A stretch of DNA of 64,000 nucleotides, from assembly GCA_027186245.1 (NCBI GenBank), contig CP114493.1, positions 1,619,501-1,683,500 of the forward strand. Direction: 5' to 3'. Shown in pieces: positions 21,951 through 34,873 of the stretch. Origin of the DNA: Coriaria nepalensis. Lineage: Eukaryota > Streptophyta > Magnoliopsida > Cucurbitales > Coriariaceae. The notes below the pieces were generated by a model, which did no database searches, was not told where the DNA came from, and saw nothing but the letters and a program-made list of their open reading frames with translations. Both the position numbers and the translations under genes were made by a program. The first letter of the stretch is position 1; each line of letters starts with the position of its first letter.

Positions 21951-22289
21951 TTGAATTAGATTGGTTGAAGTTTCACTTTCAAATAATGGTATTTTGATCT
22001 TTCCAAAATTTTGATTTTTAAACCTATTATAATGTATTTTCTTAAAGCATTTTAATAAATAAAAAAATTAATTTGGGGCTACTTAACAAAAGAGATAATA
22101 ACTAAGACAATATTTTCCAATTTTCATAGATCAAACCAATTATAAAGTATGGATTGAAAAAAGCATTTTTCATATTTTTTACGGTCTTACCGTTTATCAT
22201 TTTTTAACTCGCCTAGTATAAGTAATTTAACCTAAACCTATAAAGCATACAATAATATTTCAATCTATCTATAATGGAAATCCTAATTT

Positions 22290-22560
22290 GTCCCGAGAAA
22301 AAGTAGATATAGATTATCCGGGCCACGTCATGGCCCATCCCTGGTTACACCTCGAGCCTTTCATTCTACAAGATGGGCTTTTTAGAGAAATCAACAGCCC
22401 ATCAATCACATACATCCTCTTACTCCACAAAGCCCAGCCTGCAACTCAACAATGGCTCAGCTTAAAGATAGCGGGCCCATCATCTAAGCCTACAACGCGG
22501 AGCTGGTTGCTTATTTAGGGTTTTGGAAGGTACGATTTGAGAATTTTTAGAGGTTCTATC
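22290..22560 (+). promoter_or_regulatory. TIM8 promoter: site II elements and telo-box
   Basis: Several TGGGCC/TGGGCT-type site II words occur within 200 bp on either strand: CGGGCCACGT (about 22319), TGGCCCAT (about 22331), GATGGGCTT (about 22372), CAGCCCATC (about 22395), AAGCCCAGC (about 22430) and GCGGGCCCAT (about 22471). A telo-box TTAGGGTTTT follows at about 22515. Site II plus telo-box is the usual promoter signature of plant genes for mitochondrial import, ribosomal and cell-cycle proteins. An ACGT core (CACGTCA) overlaps the first site. Confidence 0.65.
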
Positions 22561-22602
22561 AACCGAGAAAAAACCTTCGAATTTGCTCCTTCCTAGAACG
22601 CC

Positions 22603-23899
22603 ATGGATCCATCTTCGCTCAACTCCCCTGAATTAATGCACTTTATCAACGTGAGTCCTCTTATCATCATTCTTATCGCTTCTGGATCTGTTTGGTTTCC
22701 GAGAAAAAGAAACGACAAGAAAATCAAAATATTTTATTGCTTTTTTTTCTTTCAAAGTTCCATATATGGTTTTTGAAGTTCTGTAGTTTCGAAATTTAAC
22801 CTCTGCATTTCATCTAAAATTAAGAGAGAAGATATGTAAATTTTGAAATCTCCTCCAGCTTCAAAATGGAAGCGAACTGCATTTAGCTTATAATAGATGT
22901 GGTCATTATTTAGATTTCCGTGAAAGTTATAGTGTGTGAAGTTTTTCAACTTTAGATAAATTTTGGTTGAATGCTGATTCAGTTCAATGCATGAAATTTT
23001 GGGAGTTGTGTGTATATGTTATTTTCAGATGATTCCCTTGCTAATAACATTTATTGAATGTAGATTGTAAGAATTTTGTAGATACAACGAAAATTTTGTG
23101 CTGATATCTAAGCTTGGAGATATAAGATTATGTTGGGACATAGTATGGATCCATTACTATACTTATTTTCTCATTTTCTTTTTCTAGTTTTGGCACAAAG
23201 TTCTGTTTATCCATTTTAAGCATTTAGATTACGTGACCGAAATGCACTATTCTAAATGTCACTTTAGCGAAGGTTAGTTTAGTAAGTTTACTCAAATGAA
23301 GCTTAAGTGTACTTTAGATAGAGCCTTGCCTTCAGTTGGTATTTGAGATGGAGCTTAAGCATATATATTTTACAAGAGCGTTAACTTCATTTGGTTTCAA
23401 AGTTTGAAATTCGAGTTCGTGCAAACTATATTTCAATTACCTTGTGAGATAAACTGGGTATTGAGTCTGAATTAACGATTGAAACAAACTGCAGTTTATT
23501 GGCTCAAATTGGAAACTGCAGCAGTAAACCTATTGGTCCTTTTTATTTATTTATTTATTTTCTAAATAAATGTTACTGTGATCTTCACCTTCCGCATAGT
23601 CATCAGCCGAGGGACAGCGCAAATCAAACCATGTAGTGTAGGGATCACTGCTTATTAGGTCCTTCCTATTTTGATAATCTTTTATTTGTTTGTTGTTGTC
23701 ATTATTGCAGGAAGAGAAGCAAAAAGCCATGCTTAATGAGATGGTAGCAAAGCTTACGAGCGTCTGTTGGGACAAATGTGTAACTGGAACTCCTGGAAGC
23801 AAATTTAGTTCAAGTGAATCAAATTGCCTTTCCTACTGTGCCCAACGATATATGGATTTGAGCCTCATCATTGTGAAGCGTTTCCAGAGTATGCAATGA
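22603..23899 (+). CDS. TIM8: Mitochondrial intermembrane-space chaperone TIM8
   Basis: Exon 1 is 22603-22650 and exon 2 is 23711-23899. They join in phase 0 and give 78 residues. The protein has the small-Tim signature: twin CX3C motifs, CWDKC (about residues 36-40) and CLSYC (about 55-59), framing GSKFSSSES. It ends with RYMDLSLIIVKRF. Small Tim proteins form hexameric TIM8-TIM13 chaperones that escort hydrophobic precursors across the mitochondrial intermembrane space. The length, the MDPSS start and the position of the intron just after the N-terminal helix fit plant TIM8. The donor is GTGAGT and the acceptor TTATTGCAG. The single intron is about 1.06 kb and holds nothing recognisable. The promoter has site II elements. 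Confidence 0.96.
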
Positions 23900-24598
23900 A
23901 AAAACAAGATTTATCTTTTGACACCAAAAAAACCAGAAAAGATCATTTGATTGATCTCTTGTGGCTCGTGTTATTTGCTTATTATCTGATACAAACAGAA
24001 AAGGGCCTTGTGATCTTGGGAAACAATTTTCATTCTACGCTATACTAGATAATAACAACAATTGTATGCTTTCTTCTATAATTCCAAACACTGTGGAGAT
24101 TATTGCTGAAGAATTATCTGATATCTTGGTGTGCTTGTTAGACATGATTTTCTTATGGTGAGTAAGAACAAAGACAAGCAGGTGACCAAATTCAGCTGAG
24201 TTTTTCCAACTTGGGCCGTTACTTTTACCGGATGGTTTGCCCCTTTTCCCTTGTTTAGGGTAAGAAATGAAGGATATAGAAAGAACAGGCACAGTGCTTT
24301 CTTAAGCGGGTAATGAGTTGGACTCCACTGCTAAAAGATACTACTTTTAATTTGCCATTTTTGTTCCGTTTAAAAACCCAAATTTGGGCATAAAGTTTAG
24401 TTTGGCAATGGAAAACGCTACTTTGATCCTATTCATGAAAAGGAAGAGAAAAAAAAAATTGAATGTGGCGGATTAGGTATGTTTGAATGAATGTTTGTTT
24501 AATTTAGCGTTTTCCAAACGTTAATTTGAAAAGTAAATATTCACATGCAAAAGTGCATTAGCTGTTGCAAATGTAAAATTTCTGATAAATTTAAAATC
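23900..24598. other. TIM8 downstream region
   Basis: The TIM8 3' untranslated region should start here. Frames in it (for example 24035-24292, minus) are unsupported. No other element is seen before the tRNA gene. Confidence 0.4.
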
Positions 24599-24670
24599 AG
24601 GTCCTACCGGGAGTCGAACCCAGGTCGCTGGATTCAAAGTCCAGAGTGCTAACCACTACACCATAGAACC
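24599..24670 (-). tRNA. tRNA-Gln(UUG): tRNA-Gln (anticodon UUG)
   Basis: A 72-nt cloverleaf on the minus strand. The acceptor stem pairs GGTTCTA with TAGGACC with one G-U pair, and the discriminator base is U. The anticodon stem CTGGA/TCCAG encloses the loop CTTTGAA, giving anticodon UUG, which reads CAA. The A box TGGTGTAGTGG and B box GGTTCGACTCC are intact, so RNA polymerase III transcription is expected. A TTTT run follows about five bases after the 3' end. No intron is present. CCA is not encoded, as is normal for a nuclear gene. Confidence 0.97.
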
Positions 24671-26059
24671 CTTTGACGATGAGCCTCACGTTTAAATATT
24701 TATAATGTATTCTGTTTATTTTCTTTCTAATATAGACAAAATTCCGGTTCGGATGGGAATGCCAGTACCAGTATCAATCCAGGTATATATGGAACCGTGA
24801 CCACTTTTAAAAAATGTCTCAATCTTAAATACTGATGATTAATATAAATTAAATTAAATTAAAGTACATCTTTATACTTTTTATGGACATTAACTCAATG
24901 AACTAACTTATTAGGACTATGGTTCTTCTTTGGAGCTTTAATGTTATAAAAAATAATCGATAAAAAAAACATACGGACAGCAGAATATATTAACTAAAAA
25001 ATTGGAAGAATCCTACCGCACAAAAATACAAAGGGAAAACCCTCCTTTACTTCTTTTACTATTGCTGCCATGACTATTTTTAGAAATAATTTTAAATTTT
25101 AAATTTTAAATTTAAATAACTAAAAAATTAATATTTAATTTTAAATCATTAATTTTAAATTTTAAATTTATAATTATTTTTTATTTCTCGGCTCAACTCA
25201 ACCTTTTTTGCTTTCCTCAATTATTATTGTTGTCCCGTCACTACCGTCACCCTTCACCATTGGCAATAGAGGATGGCGACAACAGCGGTGAAGGAGCGTG
25301 GAGGAGATTTTCTTATAGAAATAATTAAAATTTAATTAAAAATATTAAGAAATATAATAATAATTAAAATTTAAAATAAATATAAAATTTTTAATATGTC
25401 AAATTTAGAATTTTAATTTGTTTCCACAAATGGAAAGCAGAGGAGTTGAGAGAGGAGGTGGTAAATAAATACAAAAATACATAATTGATTTGAAATAATG
25501 AAATGGGTTAACAATGTGAACATAACATTTTTAGGTTAAAAAATAAATAAATAAAACTAATTTGGAGTCAAATTTTAAAGAAAATAATGAAATTGGATAT
25601 AACTTATACTTTTTAAAAATATTTGAATGTAAATATTATTTTTAATATTTTTAATATAAATTATATATCTATTTTCACGCAAAGTTGTATTTGATCTTTT
25701 CATTCTTAGAAAATGTATTTTTTTTAGATGTGCCATAACTACTTAAAATATGAATCCATTATAATCCTCGTTACACAAATTATGAAACGATTGGACTGGT
25801 CTATAGAATGAGGCCGAAGCCGACAACTACTCATGTATGTCATTTCTTTCAGACCTATAAATAACTCGATCCATAAGGTATATAAGAAAATTACAACTCT
25901 AATAGTTTAATAGATTTATCGTTTTGATCATATTATTGACTTAAGCATTGAAAGAGATTCCCAGATTTGATCGATCAAGTACATACTATTGGACTAAAAG
26001 TATGAATGATCGGATCACGCTGTTGTTGGAAAAGGCAGTTCGAAGTCACTCAACAGAAG
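24671..26059. other. AT-rich intergenic DNA, possible foldback relic
   Basis: No coding sequence. At about 25060-25440 A/T-rich arms surround a more GC-rich centre (CCGTCACTACCGTCACC and GGATGGCGACAACAGC), which recalls the layout of the foldback elements at 34874 and 58094, but the arms do not pair convincingly by eye. Confidence 0.3.
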
Positions 26060-27850
26060 TGAACAATTGGTCTTAGTATATAATAAAAATTTTCTAAAAA
26101 ATATTTTGGCAATCCGTTATATACATATAAATTAATCCTATATCCATACGAAGAGGTCATACATTTGCTTGTGCGAATCAATCGTTGAGACTCACATCAC
26201 GATCTTCCAGGTCGATCCTCAACACAATAGAATATGTGTTAGCACGTAGAGATGGCAAGGTTTTTTTTTTTTCTTAGAAAAATCTCTACCAAAATTTTTG
26301 TAAAAATTAATTAGAATGAAATATATTTATAAAACTCAATTAGGTATTTTGATTAATCTAAACTTTTAAAATTAATTGAACTGATAATTCAATCATGATA
26401 AGATGATATCTTTGATATAATTAAATCTTTTAAAATCTTATTTAAAATATAGTGTTATCTATTTTAAATCATATCATTAATTTAATGATATATTTGATAA
26501 AATCAAATCTTTTCAAATCCTATAAAATAAAATCTTATTTATTTTAAACTATATCATCTTTTTTATGATACATTTGATTTAATCAGACCTATTCAAATAT
26601 TATTTTAAATAGAATATCATCTATTTTAAATCAAAAGCATATCTTATTTGAATTTTAAATTAATTTCTAAGACTAATATAAATTTGATTTAACTAATATT
26701 AATATTAAATTAATATCTCATATCAATTTAATATTATATATAATATATTCAATTCAAAATCAAATATATTATTATTTAATTAAATAATTCAGAATTTCAC
26801 CATTTAAATTCATTTTTTAATTAATTAACACTAATTATCTCATAATTACGAATTTGCCTCAGAAAACTATTTTTTTGCCAATAAGTCATTTTTCAACCTT
26901 TGTTATTCTTACCTTATGCAATGTTTTATAGAGATGACTTGGGAACCATAGACCTATAATTTCAATCTCCAATAAATTAAATTATTAATCAAACTCTTTG
27001 ATCTAGTAAATTTTAATTTATTAATCCCAATATTATTTCACTAAAAATATGGGATTGCACTCTTGCAATTATAGAACATATTTACTTAGCAATCTTTAAT
27101 AGTCCGTTGATATAATCATTTCATGCATTCAATCCTCCAAAAATTGATTTATAATTAGAACTGATCAAAATTATCATTTTACCTTTCTAATTATTTATTT
27201 ATCTTTAAGTACCATTAATTCACTAGTGAACGGTCAATTTATAACTTGATTATAACTTGAGCTCAAAACCATTCAGTTCCAAAATTAACCATTAAGGGAA
27301 CCAATATACAATCTTCTATAAAGAATGTTTGAATTTCATATCTGTATATCATATTCTAAGTCACTTATCCTAATGAATCTCCAAAACAAAAGTCTTTAGC
27401 TTGTTTTACAAATAAATAATGACGAGTGAATCAAAAGATTCAGTTGACATAACCAGAAGTTCATGACTACTCAGGATTCAGATTGATCTGCATATGATCA
27501 TCTATTGATATAAATTTAATTAGTTATGGTAAACAGTATTTTAATAAAAAATTAATTCATGTCGAATCATGTCCTATATAATCCAATTATATAAAACACC
27601 TTCACTAAAATGTCTATTTACATCAATGATCCGGATCTAGATCACATGCATTCATAATGCTAGAGGACTATACTAGCAACTATAATATTAATGATTTCAT
27701 ACTTTAATATATTGCGGATAATTTAATTCAATATCTATAATATTAATCTTCTCGTACTAATACAAAATTATAGTTACATTAATGAATTTAGAATTTTCTG
27801 ATATTTATTCATATTATTCGATAATAATATATTCACAACAATTATATATA
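26060..27850 (-). mobile_element. Long Copia-type LTR (inverted partner at 49.2-50.8 kb)
   Basis: It is similar, as reverse complement, to about 49240-50840. Shared landmarks include GAGACTCACATCACGATCTT against the CACACTACAAT side, TGCACTCTTGCAATTATAGAACA, GCTCAAAACCATTCAGTTC, TCACTTATTCTAATGAATCT-like words, CAAAAGTCTTTAGC, GACGAGTGAATCAAAAGATTC and CAGATTGATCTG. It has no frames and is about 1.6-1.8 kb long. The partner copy is followed by Copia pol sequence in the same orientation, which supports an LTR. The ends are not fixed. Confidence 0.75.
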
Positions 27851-28488
27851 TAGAAAAATATCACTTTTATTAATTTCATTAAAACTATACTCATTACATG
27901 CTTTTAGGGTACCATACCCAGCAGCCACCTCAGTGGTCATTCAAACCACTGTTAACAACATCAACCAACTCTCTCTCACTCTCAGTATGAATCAAACATT
28001 TAATTAACTCGGTCATTCACATGGAGAACAATTATGATGGTAGAGGGATACACAACAATGTTGTCACCGACTGAGTCACTTGGGGAGTAATTTTCTGAAG
28101 AGAACTCGTAGGCAATCAGTGGTGGTTTGAAGGAGAATCTAGACGTTTTCACTTATTACCCCACATATATTTAAGGAATATGATAGGAGGTCATCGTTCA
28201 CAAACTCGGTGTGGCTCTAGAGGCTAAGCCGATCAGGTGGAAGAGGAGAAAATTTAATGAAGAAAGAATAGGGTCATGGCCGAGGAGGTTAAAAAATTTC
28301 TCAACTTTGGAGTAATCAAAGAAGTACCATACCCCGAGTGGCTCGCCAATGTCCTCATGGTGAAGAAATCTAACTAAAAATGAAGGATATATATGGACTT
28401 CATTGATTCAAACAAGGCATGCCTAGAGGATAGTTTTCAACTCCTAAGCCTAGATACGTTGGTAGATGCCATCACCGTGAAAGTATAG

Positions 28489-30750
28489 TGCCCTTCAAGC
28501 TAATTAGGTATGACCCGATAAGGTCAAATACTTATGCGAATCAATCTTAAATTGTATAAGTTATCAACATAATTGAATGCATAAAATTCAGTAGAGCATA
28601 CAATAAGCTATCATGATGTTATAATATTGTAAATAACAAATTGCATGCACGGTTAATTGCATTGCATACTTGATAGATCTCGGATCTTAGACTTAAACCT
28701 GGAATCATAATAGAAATCATGCTTAGTGAGATCCAAGGTTGCTTAAGGTCTAAAATCCAAATTATTCATAGTCATATGATTGTCATGATATGATAATGAT
28801 AGTCCGGATAAATTATTACATATGATATCATCTTCGAAAGAAGAATAATATTCTCATGAGTATTGGTAATAGAGAACATCATGATAGATATGTAGGTGAT
28901 TAATAGAGATTTAATCATTGAATATGATCACTTGACAAATTTCATTAGTAATTATATTCAATGTTAATGATATTTGTCTAGTAATTTGGTAATTATGATT
29001 CTCAAACCTAAAATCATTATAGTACTGGCACATGAGATATCATGCTTTGATGTCATTCAACATAACTCTAGCTAAGAGTCACTAAAAAGATGAATATTGA
29101 GTAAGTGTTCAGATACATGCAATATATGGGGTGACAAGATAAAATTCATCACCTCTATATTAGAGGAAATGTTATATGAATGATATACCTTATGAAATGA
29201 AGAAATATTTGCGCAAAGTACTATGGTATGAAAATAGTTTTTATAAGTCTATTATCTAATTGTATAAGAGATCATATAATTCATAAAGTTAGTCTAATAA
29301 GGTTTAATAGTTAAATCAAGCCCTATGACTATTAGGAATCATGAATAAATGTAAGGATCAATTTGGTACAATAATAGTCATCTACCATTATTTTTTAGGT
29401 TTTTCACAATACACAGGTGGCCCATACGCCTTCCTAAAGGCCAATATGGGTCCGATGGTCTAAGTTGATTAATCATATAAGATGATCATATTAACTATTT
29501 GGCTTAAAAGATGTTCATGATATCCAAATAGTTCATTCATTAGAATATATAAAATCTACAAGTTTTTGTGAGGTCCACCAACTGACGTAGTGTAGAACAT
29601 ATTTGGTCATACATACAAAAAATGATTGGATCTCGATTAAATTCTAAATTAGAGAATTTTGACTCGTTTTTAGAGAACTTGATTTAAAAAGTTAAATTAT
29701 TAATTAATTTAATTTATTAAGTTTAAATCACATCCGAAAAATATTATTCTAATTAGATGAATTTATTAAATGAAGATTTAATGAATTTAAAATGAAATAA
29801 TATTTTTCAGGTCAAAACAAAACACGGTTGGTTATTAAAATATTAATGGTGAATCATGCCTATGTGACAATGCTCAAATTAGAAGTCCGGATTTTACCGG
29901 TTAAAGTTAGACATTAATTTATAATATTAAAAATTTATGAGCTACGGTAAAAATAGCTGAAGAAGCTCATGGTACAAATTTACTTAGTAACTTGGTAAGT
30001 GAAGTCACATTAATCATATATACCCATAGGTAAATGGAGTCACATGAATCATGTAAGACCACTTTGTGAGTGGATAAATATGATACTATGTAAAAAAAAA
30101 GGTTTTTCCATCTAGCTTTCAAGAAAACTTGATATGGGTTTCCATGATGCCTCTTCGGCCATGTATGGCCGGCCAGATAAAGAGAGAGAGAGGAAGGAAG
30201 AGTTTTGAGAAAATTATTTTCTCTCAAATTAGATTAAAGTTGCATTATTTCTCCTTCTGCAAACTTAAATCTCAAGAATTGAGATTGAAGTTAGAGATTA
30301 ATTTTGAGAGTTATTATACATATGGATTAGCATTTGAGATCGGATAATAATTTAGAATTGGAGAATTGATCGGTGACGCTAACACTTTTGGAATTGTATG
30401 AAAAAGCATCAGATTTTGTATGGAGGGAATAACTAAGTATAAATCTCATGTGTACTAGGATCTACTAGTTTATCATTATTTGATATTTAATTTGACTTTT
30501 GTATTAAATAGATTTTTTGTGGAATGGGTAGTAAGTATAAATCTCCCACTAAAATCTACCATTTTATCAGATCTTTGATTTAATTTTTGTATCAAATAGC
30601 TGTTTTTAAGAGTATTATATTTAAAAATAATAACCGTCCAATATTTACTACAGTCCAAAATGGGATCTTGGTTCAATTCTAGCCGTCTATAGGCTGACAC
30701 ACTATATTTGGCACGCGTGAACTGAATCTTTGTGCCAACTTAGCATAGCA
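28489..30750 (+). mobile_element. TGCCC-family LTR-like insertion in the Gypsy
   Basis: It starts TGCCCTTCAAGCTAATTAGG, the same terminus as the block at 4175-6225, and interrupts the Gypsy reverse transcriptase after VDA. It is non-coding. A (GA)n stretch lies after GGCCGGCCAGAT near 30168-30195. The right boundary is not clear, because the Gypsy only resumes at about 32711 and other material follows. Confidence 0.55.
30438..30610 (+). repeat. Short tandem duplication (about 85-95 bp unit, two copies)
   Basis: AGTATAAATCTC, then a CTACTAGTTTATCA or CTACCATTTTATCA word, then TTTGATTTAATTTTTGTATCAAATAG-like sequence occur twice in direct order with moderate divergence. Non-coding; it lies near the end of the TGCCC-family block. 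Confidence 0.6.
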
Positions 30751-32710
30751 GTGCTGTCGTGTAATGTTTTAGTGGTTGTACGGGTCTCCATGTAGCTTCA
30801 GGTTGACTTTTTTTTTTTTGTTCGAAGAAGCTTCGCAATTTGGTGGGATTTTAGCTATGATTCTTATAATCTACTCATCAATATAAAAGATACAAAATTG
30901 TCAATATTCTACTCATCGTATAACCTGTGATTCTTATATTCTCAAATTCACTCATCAAAATTTACTGTTCTGCAGAGTTTACCTTAATAAATTCCATTAA
31001 ATGCGTTATTGAAATAAAAGAGGGCAACCCTTATTGAAACTCATTCATGAATATTGCTTCTTTCCTTCTCTCATTATTATTGACCCTAGTTTGAGGGATC
31101 AGATTTAATTCTTATTCAGTTTTTCTTACTTATTTTTGTGTATAAATTTCGATCGTCTTTATAAATTCAATAATTAAAATAGATATTATATTAAAATTAT
31201 TTAAATTAAACTCGTATTAATATATAACTAATATGCAAATCATATAAGATACTTGACAGACCAAAAAAATTTTCTTTTACGCAACACGCTAAAATTATTT
31301 TGATACCAAGTTCTTTTACTTTTTCTTGACCGAGTTTAATTTCTTCTTTCATGGAATAAGCTTTATTCATAGACCGAGATCTTATACTTTTCCTAAACCA
31401 AGTTTATATCTTCCTTCATAGACCGAGCTTTTTCTCCAAACTGAGTTCTTCATCTTCTTTCCCAAGCGGAGTTCATTATTTTCCTTCCCAGATCGAGAAC
31501 TTTTTCTTCCTTCTAGACCGACATCTAATATAATATAATGTCTCTGGTTGTGGGTCTGGATTCTCGATCCAGACCGAATTTCCGATCCAAATCGAGTACT
31601 GGGTCTAGAAAAATAGAAACATGATCGAGTTCTGAGTCTACATGTGAGATCTCGATCTGAGGATTATAGACCGGCATGTTGGGAACTCAGATACAAACAT
31701 GTTTCTGTTTGGACCGAGAACTCGATCTGAACCGGGAACTCGATCTGGATTGGGAACTCGGTCTGGATAGGGAATCGATCTAAGTTCCCGGCCTACAGAC
31801 TGATTATTAGTCTTCAGGTTTCAAATTTAGATTTCATATTCAAATAGGCTCTCGATGGCCATTGACATTCGTCAACCTTCAGAGAAAATGAGATAGAGAT
31901 TAGTCACAATTATAAAGAAATACGCTGATAAATTAATTGTATTTCAGTCGGCTTGCGTTTTGTCCTTTTCTTATCACATGACACTTCTCTAATCCTTAGA
32001 TCAAAATGAATGGCTGAGATATTATTACATGAACAAACATAGAGGGAATGAACAATGATTGAATCTGCTCCCTAGTTTTAGTGTCCGCTCGATGTTGTCC
32101 AATATCCACTTGCATCTAATATTAACTCCATAGTGGCATTTCCGTAATTTTCTCAGTCAAACTACATGTGTACTTCAACAGAACTTAATTAAAAGAAGCA
32201 TCATATGTCTTTAAAAACTATTCCACCTCCACTATAGTAAGAAATTTAGCTCAATTTTGTTTTCAACCTTAGTGTGAAATATAAAAAAAAAACATGGATA
32301 ATCTTTTTTCAATAATTCGTAATTTAGATGGATATAAAGAGAGATTTGAGTGATCTCATAATTTAATATATTGGTAAGAATGTGTAGTATGATTTAAAAT
32401 AAATGAGTTGATAATATTCAAATAATATAATATATTTTTACTAATAAACTAAGTTTAATTCAGAACTACGCAAATATGTACCTCTAATTCTTGATTAGGC
32501 CAGATTGTGAATTTCTCCTTATAGATGAGGTTATTGCTACTAAATAAAAAAGATTATTCATAATTTAACAATTAAACAACTAGTCTTGATGAGTTCATAC
32601 TCATTTATATCAATCTGAATCTTGGTGTAGTTTGGTTGGATTGAGAACTAGAATATCGATTTTTAAAATGACACTTCCGCTTTTGGTTCAAAGAGATCTA
32701 GCGAATTACA
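30751..32710. other. Further inserted DNA within the Gypsy gap, with a GACCGAG motif array
   Basis: Sequence that separates the two halves of the Gypsy reverse transcriptase and is not part of it. At 31340-31800 it carries many copies of GACCGAG(A/C), GGGAACTCGATCTGGA and GAACTCGGTCTGG, the same core as the two arrays of the Mutator-like element. No matching terminal inverted repeats were found around it. The remainder is AT-rich and non-coding. Confidence 0.5.
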
Positions 32711-34873
32711 TGTCAGTCATTAGCTACTCAACTTCATAGATGCGTACTCTAGATATAACTAAGAAAAGTTATGAGAGTCTAACCAAAAGAAGCCATCTTT
32801 CATAACGGACTGAGGGGTATATTGCTTCCAAGTGATGCCCTTCGGGCTAAAAAAATACCAAAGCAACTTTCCAACAATTGATAAATAAAATATTCAAGAA
32901 GGAAGTCGAAAAGATGATGGAAATTTATGATAATGACATCTTAATCAAGAGTATCAAGAGCGCCGACCACGTCTCTCATTTGAAGGGATCCTGCAAAATA
33001 ATGCGACGATTCGAAATGAAGCTTAACGTAGAAGAATACACTTTTGGAGTATCATCCGAAAAGTTCTTAACGTACAGATCACACCATAGGGGCATGAAAG
33101 CAAATCTAGAGAAGGAGCTTTAAGGCCTAACTAGAAGGATAATGGCCTTAAGTCTCTTTTTAAGCATATTGGCAGATAAGTGCCTCACATTCTTCAAAGC
33201 ACTGAGAAGTGAAGGAAACCAAGCATCAACTAAGCTATATGATCGAGCATTTAGGGAGCTAAAGAAGTATATGGCCGGTGTACAAAGGTTGATTAAACCC
33301 ATTTCGGGGGAGGAATTAAAAGTTTACCTCGTTGTGTTGAGTGTCGCAATCAGCTTGGTACAAGTTCGGGAAGAATAGAAGAAGCAGGTTCATGTGTATT
33401 ACACAAGCAAGGTGATAAATGCACCTGAAAGTAGGTACCTAAGAGCGGATAAGGCAGCCTTGGCCTTAGTCACCGTCGTTCGTAAACTCCGACCCTACTT
33501 CCAGACACACCTTAAAATGTTGCAGACGAACCTACCTTTAAAGAGCATACTTTAGAACTCAGATATGTTCGGGAGTTTCTTCAATTAGTCAGTAGAGTTT
33601 AACGAATTTGACATATGCTACAAACCTCGCACCACCATAAAGGTGCAAACCTTGGTAAATTTCATATTCGAGTTCACTTGCTCAGAGCCAAGTAACCAAG
33701 CGCAGGCTATAACTAAAATGACGAGTACAACGCCATCATCTTCCTCTGCACTCCAGAAACACTTTTAGATGCTTCGACTAGATAGGGCGGCTAATAAGGA
33801 TGTATGCAGAGCTAGGTTGATCTTAACATTGCCAAAAGGGTCAAAAGTAGAATGTGCACTACGCTTGGGATTCTAATCCTCGAATAATGAAGTCGAGTAT
33901 GAAGCCCTCTGAGCGGAGTTATGCTTAGTGAGAGAAACTGGAGTAGAAAGGATTCAAGTCACGAATGACTCTCAAGTGGTAATATGATAAGTGAAAAGAG
34001 ACTATCAAGCAAGGTCAGAATCGATGGGAGCATACCTGAGAAAGGCTGAAGCCAACCTATGAAAGTATGAAAACCATGATATCGTCGCGCACAACCTGAG
34101 GGAGAAAAATGTCTAAGTTGATGCTCTTGCACAATTGGCCACCACACCAGCTATAGAACTACCGCTACAGGGGAAAGTGGAATACGTCGAAAGTTCGAGC
34201 ATCACAATGAAACAGATCTTGTAAATTGAACAACAGGGATAAATGACCCCAATGAAAAACTACTTCCTCAAAGGGGAATTGCCCCTATCAAGGTAGAATC
34301 ATGTAAAATTTGATGACAAGCAGTTAGGTGCATCATGATAGGAGATAAAATATATAAGCGGGGCTATTTGTTGCCGTTATTAAGATGCCTGAGCGATGAT
34401 ACAAAAAAATATGTTCTATGGGAGATCTATGAGGGTAATCATTCAGGCATCAGATCTTTAACAAGGAAGGCTCTTCTTCAAGGGTACTTTTAGCTAATTA
34501 TGAAGAAGGATGCCTGCGAGCTATGCAAAGTGTGTGTGAAATGCCAAGTTTATGTGGACCTACCAAGAAATTCATTCGTTCCTCTCACGTTGTGGCTTAA
34601 GGTAGTTTCAGAATGGGATAGATCTGATAGGACCAATGAGTTACGATAGTTTCAGGACAAAGAAAGCACACAATTGTGGTAATTAATTATTTTACGTAGT
34701 GGATTGAAGTTGAGGCCTTGTTAAGCTTAACATAGTACAATACTATGAAGCTCATATGGAAGAATATAATTTGTTTATTCAAATCCATGAATCCCTGATC
34801 ACTGAAAAAAATGGGAGACATTTTTTATAAGGCAAAGTTTAAGAAATTTTGTTCAGGTTTGGGAATAGAATAA

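Larger units (their letters stand above)
15970..22118. mobile_element. Decayed Mutator-like element carrying an Ulp1/DUF1985-type gene
   Basis: The two ends are inverted and similar: left GTAAAATAGTCAATTGTTAT and TTTGTTAAGTAGTCC, right (minus strand) GGAAAATATTGTCTTAGTTA and TTTTGTTAAGTAGCCCC, then T/A-rich similarity further in. Inside are a + strand reading resembling the N-terminal part of plant MULE transposases (16985-17744), minus-strand coding pieces with DUF1985-like and Ulp1 C48-like sequence, and motif arrays near both ends. This layout, a transposase facing an Ulp1-like gene, is the known Kaonashi/Ulp1-MULE plan in plants. The transposase catalytic part is absent and frames are broken. 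I could not confirm a 9-bp target duplication, so the termini are approximate. Confidence 0.75.

Noticed and set aside
24035..24292. 85-codon minus-strand frame downstream of TIM8
   Set aside because: No recognisable family; it overlaps the expected TIM8 3' untranslated region and ordinary AT-rich DNA.
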